Below, in pieces: positions 63,843 through 64,000 of a DNA stretch of 64,000 nt. The translations under genes and the position numbers were made by a program. Position 1 is the stretch's first letter, and each line of letters opens with the position of its first letter. Location: contig NZ_CP095413.1 in the NCBI RefSeq assembly GCF_023016285.1, positions 5,594,501 to 5,658,500 of the forward strand, in the 5' to 3' direction. Below the pieces are notes generated by a model. It ran no database searches and was not told the DNA's origin. It worked only from the letters and a program-made list of their open reading frames with translations. The DNA is from Muricauda sp. SCSIO 64092 (lineage in GTDB: Bacteria > Bacteroidota > Bacteroidia > Flavobacteriales > Flavobacteriaceae).

Positions 63843-64000
63843 TGGCCAAATATGTCATTGCCATCGTTGGCCCAACGGCCATTGGAAAAACGGCACGTGC
63901 CATTGCATTGGCCAAACACTTTTCCACAGAAATCATCTCAACGGATTCACGGCAGTTTTTCAAAGAGATGCATATTGGTACCGCCGTCCCTTCACCCCAG
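63842..64000 (+). CDS. miaA: tRNA dimethylallyltransferase, N-terminal part
   Basis: The first 53 residues of MiaA, which adds the isopentenyl group to A37 of UNN-decoding tRNAs. It shows the P-loop AIVGPTAIGKTARAIALAKH (residues 7-26), the strand EIISTDSRQFFKEM (about 31-44) and the beginning of IGTAVPSPQ, where the family has GTAKP. The start ATG overlaps the channel gene's stop codon (TAATG). The rest lies outside the window. Confidence 0.95.
   Translation, partial: MAKYVIAIVGPTAIGKTARAIALAKHFSTEIISTDSRQFFKEMHIGTAVPSPQ

Overview
The window is a piece of a Bacteroidota chromosome, almost certainly Flavobacteriaceae (marine type; a Muricauda/Maribacter-like genus is my guess). Indicators are: roughly 40-45% GC; many lipoproteins with a short signal peptide ending in a Ser-Cys or Gly-Cys lipobox; weak or absent Shine-Dalgarno sequences; TAnnTTTG promoter elements; a PorP/SprF-type type IX secretion protein; DUF5686, HAEPLYID and YtxJ (bacillithiol) families; and a TlpA-like lipoprotein. 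No tRNA, rRNA, CRISPR array, insertion sequence, integrase or prophage gene was seen. No gene-free stretch exceeds 300 bases.

Region 1 (1-10.85 kb) is accessory DNA. Fourteen small genes all lie on the + strand, mostly separated by 40-240 bp: SnoaL-like, agmatine-deiminase-like lipoprotein, DUF2200, DHFR/RibD-like, VOC, DinB-like, two SRPBCC proteins, a lone terpenoid-cyclase-fold protein, DUF2272, GNAT, AraC, an alpha/beta hydrolase with a cysteine at the nucleophile position, and a small lipoprotein. The gaps carry short repeats, including a 28-bp element seen near-identically twice and in weaker form twice more.

Region 2 (10.9-16.3 kb) holds two HxlR divergons for redox or electrophile stress: a peroxiredoxin-like protein and MdaB opposite one HxlR regulator, and an F420-reductase-like protein and a DJ-1/PfpI protein opposite a second HxlR with a perfect palindromic operator candidate. 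A GH26-like glycosidase lies between them and a DUF5946 gene follows.

Region 3 (16.4-38.1 kb) mixes envelope and core metabolism: a two-gene unit of a small membrane-anchored protein plus a HAEPLYID outer-membrane protein, a sugar O-acetyltransferase, panB, an RluA pseudouridine synthase, an EamA transporter, leuA-leuB, a TlpA-like lipoprotein, pheT, a fasciclin protein, an ABC-F ATPase, a transaldolase, an SDR, the SRP RNA, a glutamine cyclotransferase and a thioesterase.

Region 4 (38.1-47.3 kb) contains a beta-helix lipoprotein and a signalling cluster: a LytTR regulator with a degenerate receiver, a 47-residue lipoprotein, a TPR-lipoprotein histidine kinase and its response regulator. An unknown gene shares a 25-bp upstream element with the LytTR gene. 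glyA and a large lipoprotein follow.

Region 5 (47.3-64 kb) holds ytxJ, clpB, a TetR regulator, a PorP/SprF-SPOR fusion, a histidine phosphatase lipoprotein, DUF6503, smpB, DUF5686 and pcm. It ends in a tight seven-gene run: Gfo/Idh/MocA oxidoreductase, 3-hydroxyacyl-CoA dehydrogenase, DUF1015, YggS, DnaQ-GIY-YIG, a potassium channel with a zinc ribbon, and miaA (cut by the window edge).
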